From contig SNVD02015981.1 in assembly GCA_013180625.2 (NCBI GenBank), positions 310,001-374,000 on the forward strand: a stretch of DNA of 64,000 nt, written 5' to 3'. Positions 33,929 to 46,303 of this stretch are shown one piece after another. This DNA is from Boswellia sacra. Its lineage: Eukaryota > Streptophyta > Magnoliopsida > Sapindales > Burseraceae. The notes under the pieces were generated by a model. It worked only from the letters and a program-made list of their open reading frames with translations, was not told where the DNA came from and searched no databases. Position numbers and translations under genes: made by a program. Every line of letters starts with the position of its first letter. Position 1 is the first letter of the stretch.

Positions 33929-34664
33929 TAGGGATGGCAAAAGTCCGGTGCGGGTGCGGGTTTGGCCATTCCGCGCCCGGACCGGACTAAAAAAAATTTC
34001 CCCGAACCCCGGAAAATCTCCGGATTTTTCCGGGTTTTTCCGGGTGCGGAAATGATGCACCCGCACCCGGAAAAAAAACCCGGATAATCCCCGGTTTTAT
34101 TTTTTTTTAATTTTTCTACACCTTGGATAGAGTAAAATACTGTAATATTGCGTACTTACACCAAGGACGTGGCCAGCACTGCTGGCGAAGGGGTTGGAAT
34201 GAGTTTTGATGGCCCCGGTTCAAACCCCAGTCGCCTCTCTTTACTATTTTTAATTAAATATATAAAAGGAAATGATATAAAAAAATTGTGTACAAGGAAT
34301 AACACACAAATGGTGAGTAGCGTGGTGGTCCATCACCAAAAATTAAAACTGTAGGTCAAGGGTTCAAGCCTCCTCAATGCATATTTTGTTACTACAAAAT
34401 TTAAAAAAATAACTGGGTTGTGCAGTGCGGGCCTCCTCAATGCATATTTTGTTACTACAAAATTTAAAAAAATAACTGGGCTGTGCAGTGCGGGCCGGGG
34501 ACCGGGTTTCCTTAGCAATCCGACCCCTGGACTGCACCCAGGCCTGTGTGCCCTTAGCAGCCCCGCATCTGGACCTGATCCCCGGAAATCCGGGGTTTTC
34601 CCCGGCCGGGCCGTGCGGGTAAAACCCGGATACCCGGCCCAACCGGGGAAAATTGCCATCCCTA
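33929..34664. mobile_element. hAT (Ac-like) element, 736 bp, with tRNA-like internal boxes
   Basis: Termini TAGGGATGGCAAAAG and AATTGCCATCCCTA; exact target duplication GCTATGAG at 33921-33928 and 34665-34672. Subterminal GGTGCGGGTGCGGG and CCGGGTTTTTCCGGG motifs match the element at 40508-40935. The interior has GGTTCAAACCCC (about 34207) and GGGTTCAAGCC (about 34360), both close to the Pol III B-box. The second lies 3' of GTGGTGGTCCATC. A 63-bp unit is directly repeated at 34368-34430 and 34431-34493. No transposase. Confidence 0.85.
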
Positions 34665-34679
34665 GCTATGAGACTCAAC

Positions 34680-35392
34680 TAAGGATGACAATTTTATTTA
34701 CGTAACCACCTATCCGGGTACTCATACCTTAATGAAAATGGTATGGATATCATTTTTATGAATTTAGGTAGGGTAAAGGTATGAAAAATTAGACCCTAAA
34801 GGGTATGGGTAGGGTAAGGGTATGAGTATAAACTCTACCCATATCCTTCATACCCTTTGAATACGCTATTAATATCAATTTAACTAAAATATAAAAAGTT
34901 TAATACTTAAAGCATAAAACTAAATCGTTTTAACATAACTTAAAATACATTTAATACTAAATTTAATAAATGTTGTTTCAACATTTAACGTTATAGAAGT
35001 TGTTGAGTTGAGGTCAAAATCATGATTGATGAATTGCAAGAAGAAGATCATAAAGGCTTTTATCATTTTTTATAGTCTTTTTAGTTTTCTTTTTGTTAAG
35101 TATTTTTGGGATAAATTGCAAGAAGAAGATCACGAAGGCTTTTGTTAATTAAGTGTTTTTCTTGCTAGTTATTCAATACAATTGAATTATTAGTATTGTT
35201 GTATGATCGGACCCTATGGGTAACCTTTTATAAATGGGTAGGGTATGATTTTTTATTAATAGATAAGGACAATATATGGGTATGAAACTTAACTCTTGAA
35301 GGGTATAGGTAAGGTATTGATATCAATTTTTCAATAAGGGTAGGGTATGGAATTATCCATATCCTACCCTACCCTGTCGATTGCCATCCCTA
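34680..35392. mobile_element. hAT (Ac-like) element, 713 bp, abutting the previous one
   Basis: Termini TAAGGATGACAATTTT and GATTGCCATCCCTA; target duplication GACTCAAC (34672-34679) versus GACTCACC (35393-35400), 7 of 8. Subterminal GGGTATGG/TACCCTACCC repeats run inside both ends (for example 34790-34860 and 35220-35375). No coding capacity. Its left target copy shares base 34672 with the right target copy of the neighbouring hAT element. Confidence 0.8.
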
Positions 35393-35398
35393 GACTCA

Positions 35399-35970
35399 CC
35401 ACATGACAAGTTGATGCTGAGACATTGAAATATCACACTTAAATCCAAAACTTCAACTTTCAACTATAATTTTCTTTTTGTGTGAGTGTGTGTGTGTGTG
35501 TCAAATCTATGGTAATTAAGAAACTGTAATTAATGTTAATTTTTTTTTTGTATTTCCATGTGACTCAACAATAAGAACTCAATCTCGACATGAACTTAAT
35601 TGAAAATAAAACACATGGAGAAATTAGCTTATAACTCTAATTGCATATCTTATCATTAAACTTTCATATGACAAGTTGATGCTGAGACATTGAAATATCA
35701 CCACATGACAAGTTGATGCTGAGACATTGAAATATCACACTTAAATCCAAAATTTCAACTCTCAACTATAATTTTCTTTGTGTGTGTGTGTGTGTGTGTC
35801 AAATCTATGGTAATTGAGAAACTGTAATTAATTTTAATTTTTTTTTATGTCTTTGTGACTCGACAATAAGAACTCAATCCCGGCATGAACTTAATTGAAA
35901 ATAAAACACACGGAGAAATTAGCTTATAACTCTAATTGCAGGTCATATCATTAAACTTTCATATGATTAA
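35399..35970. repeat. 302-bp tandem duplication of LEA_2 3'-flank sequence
   Basis: Copy 1 starts at 35399 (CCACATGACAAGTTGATGC) and copy 2 at 35701 with the same start; both contain a (GT)n run (35483-35501, 35780-35799) and end near CATTAAACTTTCATATGA. A 33-bp partial third start lies at 35668-35700. The unit resembles the 3' flank of copy A around 9160-9290, so this is duplicated LEA_2-cluster DNA. Confidence 0.75.
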
Positions 35971-37535
35971 CTTCCCACTTAAGTTGTTGATGAATAAATG
36001 ATGTTGGGGACAAACCATAAAAGGTTTATTAATATTTGAATGTAATACTAACTTCTCCGTCTGTGGTTACAAATGAAATGTGAAAAGGACTAGAAGTTGG
36101 AACTGTACCAAACGCACCAAATCCCTAATGATTCCAATTCTCAGACGTGGTAAAGTGGAAGTAGGTGGTGAATTTTATCCCTCTTTTAGAATCTATGAAG
36201 CCCTTCTTTTCATAAAGGTGAAGTAAAGTGACACTACGATTTCCCTTTACTCTAACTCTCTGCTTCATCATATTTCTCCCTTAACAAACATATTCCATGA
36301 TGATTTCGTTCATATGATATATGACCCACAAAAAAAAATAAAATTATATTTTCATTCTCCTATCGTAACAAAAGTTTGTCATACAAAACGTTTATTTAAA
36401 CCATTTTTACAATCAATTTTACGTTGATTTCTTTTCTTTTGATTTAAACTTATCTGAATTTCAAATAATCAGAGAAGATTTTTTTCGGTTCTTTATAAAA
36501 ACACAAAAAGAGAAAAATATTATGTATTGCTAAATTTGTGTTTTTATTTTGTAAAGAATTTAAAAGATGAATTGTGTAGGTTTTGATGTTGAAATTAAAA
36601 AAATATTGTTTTGAATTTAGAATACATTAAAAGAATGCATGAAATAATAAAATGAATTTATAAAACATAAACAAACACCAAAAACAATCGAATTCATTGA
36701 TTTCCATAGGCCTAGAGAGTGTGATTTTTGTGATATTAATGTTGTGTCTAATTTGCAGAGAACAGGATCCCAAAAGTATGCTATTGGATACACCATTAAG
36801 CAAATTCTTTTTGGTATTAGCATATATAAAATAATAGGTTTAAAATAGTAGTATTCTATCCCAGTGATAAAACCAATATATATACATGACTAAGAAGTAT
36901 GAACAAGATGCTGTGGTTCCGAATGACAAATTAAGTCTCATTTTGAGCCATTCCAAGATAAATCAAGAAGAAAACTCCTTTCTCTGATCTACACATCACG
37001 AAAAACGTCAGGACAGCCTACGTGGCAAAACATGACAGAAAAGGACATGAACCGCCCAGTCCACACACGCAATCCTTTCTGCAAAATTCAAACACTATTC
37101 TCATAATTCAATACAAGTTACCAGATAAGAACGAGTCATGTACTTCATTATTTTCTTTTTTAATTATTTTTTTATAATCAACCCAAAAATATTATCATAT
37201 TATATAACATGTCCATCTTATTTATAACTTTGAAAAATAAAATCAAACTAGCAACAATCAACTGTAACCGCTTAATGGGCACCAGCGCAGCTAATGAAAA
37301 TGATGTTAGTTGTCAATTAACTCGCAAATTCCAAGCTTAATTAGCAAAATGTACAAATTACGGATACATAATCGAACCCGATTGATATATTGAACGCGTA
37401 CAAATGAACTGATCATATAATAACAAAGCAATTCCAGAAAATGGAAACAAGATTCATTGATCTTGAAGCTAGGAGAATAAAATAACTAATTATTACTATA
37501 TAGCAGATAATAATTAATTCAATTTTCTTGATATA
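35971..37535. other. Intergenic, 3' flank of LEA_2 copy E; no gene
   Basis: AT-rich and largely unique. The last 250 bp parallel the 3' flanks of B and D (AAATGTACAAATTACGGATACA near 37349 compared with AAATGTACACATAACAGATACA near 31390). Confidence 0.5.
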
Positions 37536-38174
37536 TCAAACATCGACAATGCAGGTCTGCTCAAGCTGGAACTTCATAGCTGCTCCAGCTGCAATCCCTT
37601 TACCCTTCTCACCAAACGAAATGTAAGCTGGACAGTTTGCGGTCAAATGATACCTCCCTGAAATAAACGTACCAACCTTCCATTTCAGCCTCCCTTCAAC
37701 CCTAATATTTAGCAGAACCATCCCGGCATTCACGTCTTGCGACAAAGCTTCAGCAACATAGGGTGACAGAGGCACAGAATCGCCATACAAAAAGGGAGAC
37801 CAAACCGTGGTATCCTTGTGGCCAAGATAGGTCACAGGAAGCAGAGTTGGAAGAGTTATCTGTTGGCTGCGGTAGGAGGCATAGACATCAAGCTTCTCAT
37901 AGTATATACCAATCTTGTCCATCCGATTCCTGGAGGCGATAGTGATTTGCAGGCTAGTGGACAACACGTTTGGTTGAGAATTAGGTGATGAGAGATTCAA
38001 TGCATAAAGTGTGGCATCCTGGAGGGTGAAGCTTGGCTTGGTGGGCCTTGTGATTGCCCAAAAGAGGAAGATTATAAGCAGGATAGCCATGATGAAGCCA
38101 AGCAGTGCATAGAGTATGAGAAGATTGAGCCGCTTCTTCTCGTCTTGGCTGTGGCCACAGTCCTTCTCGGACAT
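37536..38174 (-). CDS. NDR1/HIN1-like LEA_2 membrane protein, copy E (212 aa)
   Basis: Single-exon, 212 aa; of the tandem set this one most resembles Arabidopsis NHL1/NHL12-type proteins. N-terminus MSEKDCGHSQDEKKRL, membrane segment about 18-40, then FWAITRPTKPSF, LQDATLYALN, the SRNRMDKIGIYYEKLDVYAS core, SQQITLPTLLP, GHKDTTVWSPFLYGDSVPLSPY, VEGRLKWKVGTFISGRYHL, CPAYI and a terminal TCIVDV. The YGDSVP segment and RYHL are as in canonical NHLs, while A, C and D have drifted there, so E may be closest to the founder of the array. The usual NPN(K/D) motif before IGIYY is RMDK here, as in A and C. A TATA-like motif lies about 120 bp upstream. Intact, with no stops or frameshifts. Confidence 0.9.
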   Translation of the reverse strand: MSEKDCGHSQDEKKRLNLLILYALLGFIMAILLIIFLFWAITRPTKPSFTLQDATLYALNLSSPNSQPNVLSTSLQITIASRNRMDKIGIYYEKLDVYASYRSQQITLPTLLPVTYLGHKDTTVWSPFLYGDSVPLSPYVAEALSQDVNAGMVLLNIRVEGRLKWKVGTFISGRYHLTANCPAYISFGEKGKGIAAGAAMKFQLEQTCIVDV

Positions 38175-38289
38175 GGTCGGGGCACCAATTGGGTTGGAAA
38201 TTCAACTATAGCTGAGACAATAATGATTTCAGGAAATGGGGTCTAGCGAATTTGCAAAAGAGAGGATCATTTCGCTCGCAAGCTTTGTT

Positions 38290-38301
38290 TAATATATAGA
38301 A
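38290..38301 (-). promoter_or_regulatory. Likely TATA element of LEA_2 copy E
   Basis: The minus strand reads TTCTATATATTA about 120 bp before the ATG. Confidence 0.35.
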
Positions 38302-40499
38302 AAATAAGAAGAGGTGTGGGCTTGTGTTTTGGGTTACATAGAGATTACCAAGAAAATGATGCTCAATTTTTTTTGTACCCTATAAATCATGACATAATTA
38401 ACAATATTGAATTATTAGATCGATATATTTATATAATAAAATTATTGGTACAATTGATGTGTACATATATATAAAATGTTTCATCATCTTTACTTGAAAG
38501 TGAAGGCAATAATTTTATGCGCATATATTTTTCTTTATTAATCTACAACTATTTGTATTTAGATCTAGAAAAAAAAAAGGAATTGAAAGAATTTTCTTCA
38601 CTAAATGTTAAGAGCAAATAATTTAATAATTAGGGATAGAACATGAAATTATATAAAATTTATGTTCCCTTCTTGAAGTAAGATCTTTTAAATTATTATG
38701 TGGATTTTTTTAGATTAATTCTTTTTTAATTTAGGGGCGTTATAAGTTTTATTTAATTTTAATAAATTTTTTTTTTTTGTTTTTAAGACTACTTTAACAT
38801 AAATAAGATTGTTAATAGACTCACATTACTCTATCAACACAATTAATTCTCTGATCAGTACAGATATATAGCTCTTTTGGATTTATGCATAAGAAAACTA
38901 CATAATAATATTTTTTTATATATCTCTACCTTTCTCAATAGTGCAATTGGTAGAGATAATGTCGGTAAAAGTAAAGAAGTGGGTTGGTGGAAATTGAAGC
39001 AAATGAATCGATGGGTCCTGTGAACTTGTGTAAATGAACGTCATGGGACAAGTTTGGGTCACACTACGATATACCAATTGTGACATACAACTGTTTTCAA
39101 ACATTATATAAAAGTCGTAAATATGAAAAAAAAAAAAGTTATAAATGAATAATTTTTTACATTTATAACTTTTATACAATGATTTATAATTTTTATATTA
39201 ATTTTACAAGTTATTTATTTGTAATTTTTTTATATTTATGATTTTTATAGAAAGATTTATAATTTTTATACTAAATTTATAAAAAATTTAAAAATTATTG
39301 TATGGTACAACCGTTGTACGGTAGTCAAAACCGAAAAGTTTAGATTCATAAAAGTGAGGATCTTTTATTTATTAATATATGTATATAAATATTTACAATT
39401 TTTATGTAGACTTTTATAACTGTTATATCAATATTTTAATCTACCGTAGTATTTTACATATAAATTTGAGATCGAATCCAAAGCATAGGGTGCGTATATG
39501 AAGTTAATTGATTGCACAAAATTAATTACTATCAAATTAATTTCATATGAATTTACTATATCACTAACCAACTTGCTTGATATCAATTATTTTCAAGACC
39601 GAATCACCACTACCACCATTTAATTAATCTTAATTCTAAGCTATTTCTAACTTCTTATTGTTATTAACAATTTGGGTTATCTGTGGCTAACATTGATGAG
39701 ACTTGCTCTAGGAAGTCAAGTACTGTCTGTTGGATTTATTGGTGATGGATTCTTGATGCGCCTCATGAATTGCCAAGTGTTGACTGAGACGATAAAAAGA
39801 GAAGCACTCAATAATTGCAGGAAAGTGATACCGAAATTTTGCACAAAATAAATAAATTTTTGTCAGGACAAGGATTCCCTTAGCCTGCTTCAGTTTCTGA
39901 TTCTGAGTCTCTGACGCAGTTATTATATATGTTTGCTGAAATATAATTGAGCCGTTCTACCCTCACCTTTGCCACATTAATTGTTGCAATCGGGTAACAT
40001 TTTGAAATAATTTCTTTTGAATGATAATATAGAAATATAATAACTTTATCCAACTATAAGATATATATATATAATTTATTTTTAAAAGCATTCTTTGTAT
40101 CCTTCATTTATAGCAAAAGCTCTTCTCCTTGATTTATCACTTTTATTGGACTCTTTTAAATTTCGTTTTATAATTGTTCATGTAAATGCAATACTGCATA
40201 ATTTGAGGCCCTAATGACTCCTTTCACAATCTCAAAATTCGCATTAACTGAGAAAATATTATGACATGTCACATGCTTCGGTTTGAACTTGATTATTATA
40301 TGCACAGACTCTAGTAGAATACACATCAAGAAGACGGCAATCTATATAGATTTGTATCGTTTTGATTGTTGTTGAGTTGACTAAAGAGCTTGGACTCGGG
40401 CTTGGAGTTGCTTCCATTTATAGAAGCAAGTGCCATTATCTATCCTCTTCTTTGCTCTAAGTTCATTCTACTAGGTTGATCTAAGTAGCTAGATAATAC
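38302..40499. other. Upstream region of copy E; no gene seen
   Basis: Parts align with upstream DNA of the other copies (around 38700-38830, 38940-39060 and 39730-39800). The interval 39080-39480 is AT-rich with repeated TTTATAATTTTTAT motifs. No credible coding frame. Confidence 0.5.
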
Positions 40500-40507
40500 C
40501 TTGGTGC

Positions 40508-40935
40508 TAGGGATGGCAAAATTCGGGTGCGGGTGCGGGTGCGGGTGCGGGTTTTGCGTTTCGGTATCCGCACTAGATTTAAAATTTCCTTCTCGATCCC
40601 CGAAAATTCCTCAGATTTTTTCGGGTTTTTTCAGGTGCGGGTATTTGCGGGTTTTGAGATTGTGTATACCGCACCCGCACCACACCCATAAAAAAATCCA
40701 AATTTTCCCGGATTTTTTTCCACCTTTTTCTTAATTTTTTTTTTCATAAATACTTTGAGTTATGCGGGTGCGGGTGCGGGGTTTATTGGTAATACCGCAC
40801 CCGCACCACATCCAGACTTTTTTTTTTAAATCCCCGCACCCGGATTTTTTCCCCGCAAAATCAGAGTTTTTTTCACCCGGATTGTCTGGGAAAAATCCGG
40901 GTACCAGGATTACCCGGTTTTTTTGGCCATCCCTA
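40508..40935. mobile_element. hAT (Ac-like) MITE, 428 bp
   Basis: Termini TAGGGATGGCAAAA and TTTGGCCATCCCTA. The left subterminal region has four tandem GGGTGC hexamers; CGGGTGCGGGTGCGGGG recurs at 40764-40780 and inverted CCGCACCCGCACC at 40670 and 40796. Candidate target copies CTTGGTGC (40500-40507) and TTTGATAC (40936-40943) match 5 of 8, all differences being transitions. Same subfamily as 33929-34664. Confidence 0.75.
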
Positions 40936-40943
40936 TTTGATAC

Positions 40944-42231
40944 TCTAAAGTATCAATATATATATAGAGAGAGGAGGTTAGAAGAGAGAACTAGTAATAG
41001 TTTGTCGGTTTCACAAATCTCAAGAAATTCTCTATTGTTAAAAGAAAATAAGATTTTTAGAAATAATTTATTGGAAGACTTTGATAAATGAGCAATTCTT
41101 TGAACTTGACTATACACTCGAGCCTTAATTTGCATGCATAAATAAATAATTTATACTCAATTAATCATCACTTTTATGTTTTAGCTAAACACCATGTGAA
41201 GCGTTACAAGTTTAAATGTCTAATGGGAGACAAATAACACAAGCCCCAAAATCAAATAATGAGTAAACAGATGAACCCACATGATTTTTATAACAAGCTA
41301 CTTGCATTTTCAAATGCAGGTAATTAAGCTAAGTTCTCAATGTGAATATAATTGACAGATCTAAAAGATAATGGTCACCAAGACTTGACTCTTTGCTTTA
41401 ATTAGATATTTTTTTTTTTTGGTTTTGGAAAGAAAAAATTAAACTTTTGAAATCAAAGATACATGGGAATAAATGAAGGATTGGGCTTTCTAAAAGAACA
41501 TTCTTTACTGAAAAGAGGTAGAATGATAGAATCGTATTCATCAAGTTACAAAGTGGTCGTGGGGAGATTGAGATTCTCCTGACGAGGAAGGGGAAGCTTT
41601 TGAGTCCATTATTAGTATTTTCTCTTGAATATACCAGTTAACCTTGAAACAAAAGAAAGCATAAATACTATTCATGAAATGATCCATATATCGGGTTCAT
41701 CATGTTGTGTGGCTCAAGCGTAGGATAATGTTAGAGAAATCTATTAACGAAAAGAGACTTAAAATTACTAGAGTTTCAATCGCATTATCAGTTTTTTTTT
41801 TTTCCCTACTTACTACTTCAAATGAAAAATCCGATGAATAAAACACTCTCCTTAAAAAACTATATATTTTTGGAGGAAATTTTGTTTTAGTTTTATTGAT
41901 GTTGAAACAGCACCAATATTTTTTAGGCTTTTGTGATCATGACAACTAAAGGTACATACATATAGTAATCCTAAAATATAAATTCAAACCTCTCTAAATT
42001 TCAAATTATTCAAATTTATTTACATCTCAGAAGAAAAGAAATATATATATATATATATATACACACACACTTTACATATAACTTTCTTTACGTTCTCTAA
42101 TATCATTTTTATCACAAGTTTAGTTAAATTATAAAAACCTTCTTGTCACTTTAATTTCTATTAAATTATGCATGCGATGAATTGTATTACCAATTTTTTT
42201 AAAAAGTTTTGAAAACTCTAAGATGTTGACA
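40944..42231. other. Intergenic, AT-rich; no gene seen
   Basis: A (GA)n-like tract at 40966-40989 and (TA)n with (CA)n at 42041-42069. No supported gene or bounded element. Confidence 0.4.
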
Positions 42232-42392
42232 TAGAGGATGGGGTGAGGTTGCGGAAAGCACTCTCCGCTTGGAGATTCCCCATCCCCATTCCATCCTAAA
42301 AGACTAGTAATAAGTAGAAAATGGGGTTTAAAATTGAACAAGAGGGTGGGGAATGGGGAAGACCTCCCCACCCTGCCCTTTTGCCATCCCCA
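42232..42392. mobile_element. Possible small hAT-like remnant, GC-rich
   Basis: The block ends in TTTTGCCATCCCC and starts AGAGGATGGGGTGAGG. Internal GGGG/CCCC motifs resemble hAT subterminal repeats. I could not find a matching 8-bp target duplication, so this rests on the right-end similarity only. Confidence 0.3.
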
Positions 42393-45300
42393 TATATAAT
42401 GTCACAATCTAACAATTTTGAGAGTTTGATAATGGATATCAATTATAATTTATAATAGACGCTAGCTAGCTAGCTACAGCGTCAACTTTAAACAAGAAGT
42501 AAACAAAGACAAGCAAATATGGACATGGCAATCGCTCTCAGTGGCTGGCAACAACCGTTCATGGAGGAACCGTCACCAACTCATAATAAAGTGGGAAACA
42601 ATTGTTTTGCTTAAAGATCAGATCAGGACCTTTCAATTGATCAATAATTATTCATCATGGAGGGTCCCTTCCATACGTGAACGTTATCAATATTATTATA
42701 GAAGGTTTTCAAAATCAAAAGGGTGGTTGTCAATTGTGATGATGGATATATAGTGAGTGGTTGATTTGGTAAGTTTGTGAAGTTCCTCCTTTTTTTTTGT
42801 TTAATTTTTACTTTTTTTTTCTTGGCTTTAAAGGAAAACATGCAGGTGATTAGTCTTTTAAATACTTAATGTTATCTTAATAAAGCAAAAAAACCTTTTG
42901 CAACCTCTTGAATTTCTTTCCTATAATTGCATTATAATGATGTTATTTTATACATGCTCCCCTAATACTTAATTTCCATTTTAGTTTACCAACATCATTA
43001 CCTTTTCTTTTTATGCCTCTTTCTCCATAATCATTTATATATAATGCTCACGCTTACGGTGTAAATAATGCTATATTTATTGTGTTTATCTTATAATTTT
43101 TTAGAAGAAAAATGTATGAGTTAGAAGATTATTTTGTAATTTTTATTAAAAAAGAAGAACAATTATTATTTTTACTTAACATATAATTAGAAAATAATTA
43201 TTTTGAATGATAACATAGTAATCTACCAAAAGATATATTATTTTAGATAAGAGTAATACTACATAAACAAAAGTTTTACAACCTAATATATACAACCTAA
43301 AGTGGCATAAATTTACTAGATAGAAAAAAAAGTAAAATAGATTAAAGATTTTTAATGAAGTGGAAACCATCGATGCTTCATGACACATTAGCTAGGTTAT
43401 ATAAATAAGATCGTATAATTTGATTATATATTTAGAAATATTATTTAAATAAAAAAATAAAACCATCAATTTTTCACCATATGTGTATTTAAATAATGTT
43501 ATATCTACAGTTAATTTTTATAAAATTTCAATTGACAAAATACCGCTGGATAAAAAATAAAAGTAAATAACTTTTAAGTTTAGCAAAATAATTTAGCACG
43601 ATCTAGACCCGTTGTAAACCTTCAATTGTAAGAGAAATAAGGCTTAAACCGACCAAGTGGCGTATAAAGTTTTATCTCAAATGGGTTTTATCACTTAGAT
43701 TCAAAAGATTATTTGTGTTCTTTTTCATCCGATTCGCTCGATTTACCACACTTTGAATTAAATTTAAATCTTATTGTACTGCTTAGAGTCCCAAAAAAGG
43801 ACTTTGAATATGCATTTCCTACAAAGCTAGAAGAAATTGTTTTATCCATTATTTCAAGAAAGGGACAATGAAAAAGTACGAATGAGGAATAAAGCAAGCA
43901 AAAAAAAAAAAAAAGTTCATCACTTCATTGGTGAGAGATTCTAAAACCACAAATTATAATATAAAAGGGGACAACCATAATATATCTCAGAAATTAAACA
44001 AAGGATAGGATCTTTGGGATTCCAAACTCAAAAACTTGAGTAACTTCTTTTTTTCCTTTTTAAGGAAAATTAAAATTTTTTTTAAGTAAAAGTTCTTATA
44101 TTTTGTTTGACTAAGAAAAAAGCAAAGAGTAATAGCATAAATCTCAAAATTTTATATCAAATGATGTGTAATTAATTTGAAATTATCCCATCTGGTCAAT
44201 ATGATAATTCTTAATTAGTTTCACATTATTTGAGATACAAATTTTGACTGGGACAATATCAATAAGTATTATTGAATTTGCTTAATTTTGAACGGAGAAT
44301 GAGCATGCATTTTTCATCAATCAAACCCTTAAAGTTGGTCGTTTTTATCAATTACACTGCTGAAAATGATGTTTTGATGGGTAAAAATATGATTTGAAGA
44401 CAACTTTAGATATGTGATTGATGAAAAATACATAGTTGTTTTTTGCTTGAAATTAAGACAAAACTCAAGGGTACTTAATGTAATTGTCGTAATTTTGAGT
44501 TGTATTTTGAAGCCATTGCATGCCATTAATATCATACCAATATTTTCTAGATATTTCTTCTTGTTTTAAAATTACTGCCTATAAATAATTGAATATATAT
44601 TACAAGAGTAATGCTATATTTATAAATTTTTGTATATAAAATTGATATGACATTACTCATTAGTGTCACATTATCTATAAGTATTTATTATTTTAACTTT
44701 TTTATATTTATCTGTCATTCACTTGTTATTACATTAACCTTCTCAAATTTTATATAAAAGACTTCTAATATAAAGTAAAAACTATACAAAGAAGGACCAG
44801 AGTGCCTGTAAGCTCCAGGGACATAAGGTTGCGACTGCAATATTTCTGTTGAGTGCAGCCCATTTAACGCTAAATAGCCCAATCTTCTTTCCAAGTGGGG
44901 TAAAGTTGTAAAAATAAATAAAAAATTTATACAAAAAAAAAGTTGGTTAGTTTTCTTCGAATCCCAAAGTTTATTGGCTCCACCCCTCGCAACATAAATA
45001 AACGCTCTCAATCCAGGAATTAGTAAGGCAATAACACTTTTATAAAGCTAATAGCTCGTTTCGCGAATCGTTACAAAATCCATCTTCTTTTCCATACATT
45101 GCGCAGAGCAATTGCCCATATTACACAATTCATTTTCCCTCAATGAATCATGCTCCCATGTCGATGACTCCAAATAAAATAGATTCTCACATTTTTATTG
45201 AAAACACAAAGTTGTTCTCTTTCACTGAGAAAAAAAAAAGAATCTTTATGTTCTTTATCTTCGATAATTAATTGATATCTATCTCATTTGGGTGATTGCT

Positions 45301-46272
45301 TTGCTCTGGTTCATGAATAAGGGGGAGACGTGGGTGCTTTAAGAGAGAGCTTGTACGATAAAAATAGTTTCATCAATAGCAATATGTTTTTATGGAAAAG
45401 GTTTTATGGCAGTTTATTGAGGGGTTAGGCGCAGCCATGAACGTTAACGGCCCTTCTGGTACAAAGGGATCCTAGAGTATTACCAGAAACAGCACTACCT
45501 AAAAAAGTTTTAATAATATATCTCTATTATAAGCTTACCTTTGTTAAATCCACAAACCTTTCTATTTCCTCTTATTTCTTCGTGAAAAACCAATGCCCAA
45601 AACTGTGTAACCAGGCCCAATATGTGATAGTAAATAGTCCCAGCTTTAACTTCTCAAACTATATCATATGAATCTGAGCTCTCTAACACACGAAATTAAA
45701 TTATCTGTTCCTATGAGAGGAAGTTTGAAGGTTGTTTTTGTATGAAAAACAGAACACCATAACTTGCGCTTCCATGTGAAAAGATTTAAGGTTTAAAAAA
45801 AAATGCTAGATTACACAATCCAAAGCGTCCTCTTTAACTCTTAGGAATAACATAAAGGAGAACAAAGAAGTTGGTGCCTTGTGATTCCTATCTTGTACAT
45901 GCACTGAAGTGACATAAAGTAAAAATCCAGTTGCATAAAACCCAATGCAGGCAAGAATAGGAGAATGTAATGCTAATGCCCTCTTTATCATGTTTTTCAT
46001 TAGAATTTGGATACCTAGCTTTCCCAGTATTTCATGAAATTCACATGTAACATGTTTAATTCCACAAACCCCCAATCCCAGGATGAACTGAACCTGCTAT
46101 CAGATTGTTCAAAAATATGTAATTGCATCATCATAAGGCCTCAAAGTAACTTTCAAGTCAAACAGAAATGCAATATTCATCCCAATATGAGGTAAGACAC
46201 GGAGAGAGCATTTTAGATTAATGTGAGCAGAATAATTCAATTTATAATTGAACAGGAGGAAAACAAATCTAC

Positions 46273-46303
<31 letters not shown>

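Noticed and set aside
34148..34370. Possible tRNA genes at the B-box-like motifs
   Set aside because: I could not fold a cloverleaf with acceptor and anticodon stems; the motifs lie inside a hAT element and fit SINE fragments better.
42232..42392. Sixth member of the TAGGGATG hAT set
   Set aside because: The left end does not match and no target duplication was found; listed only as a low-confidence remnant.
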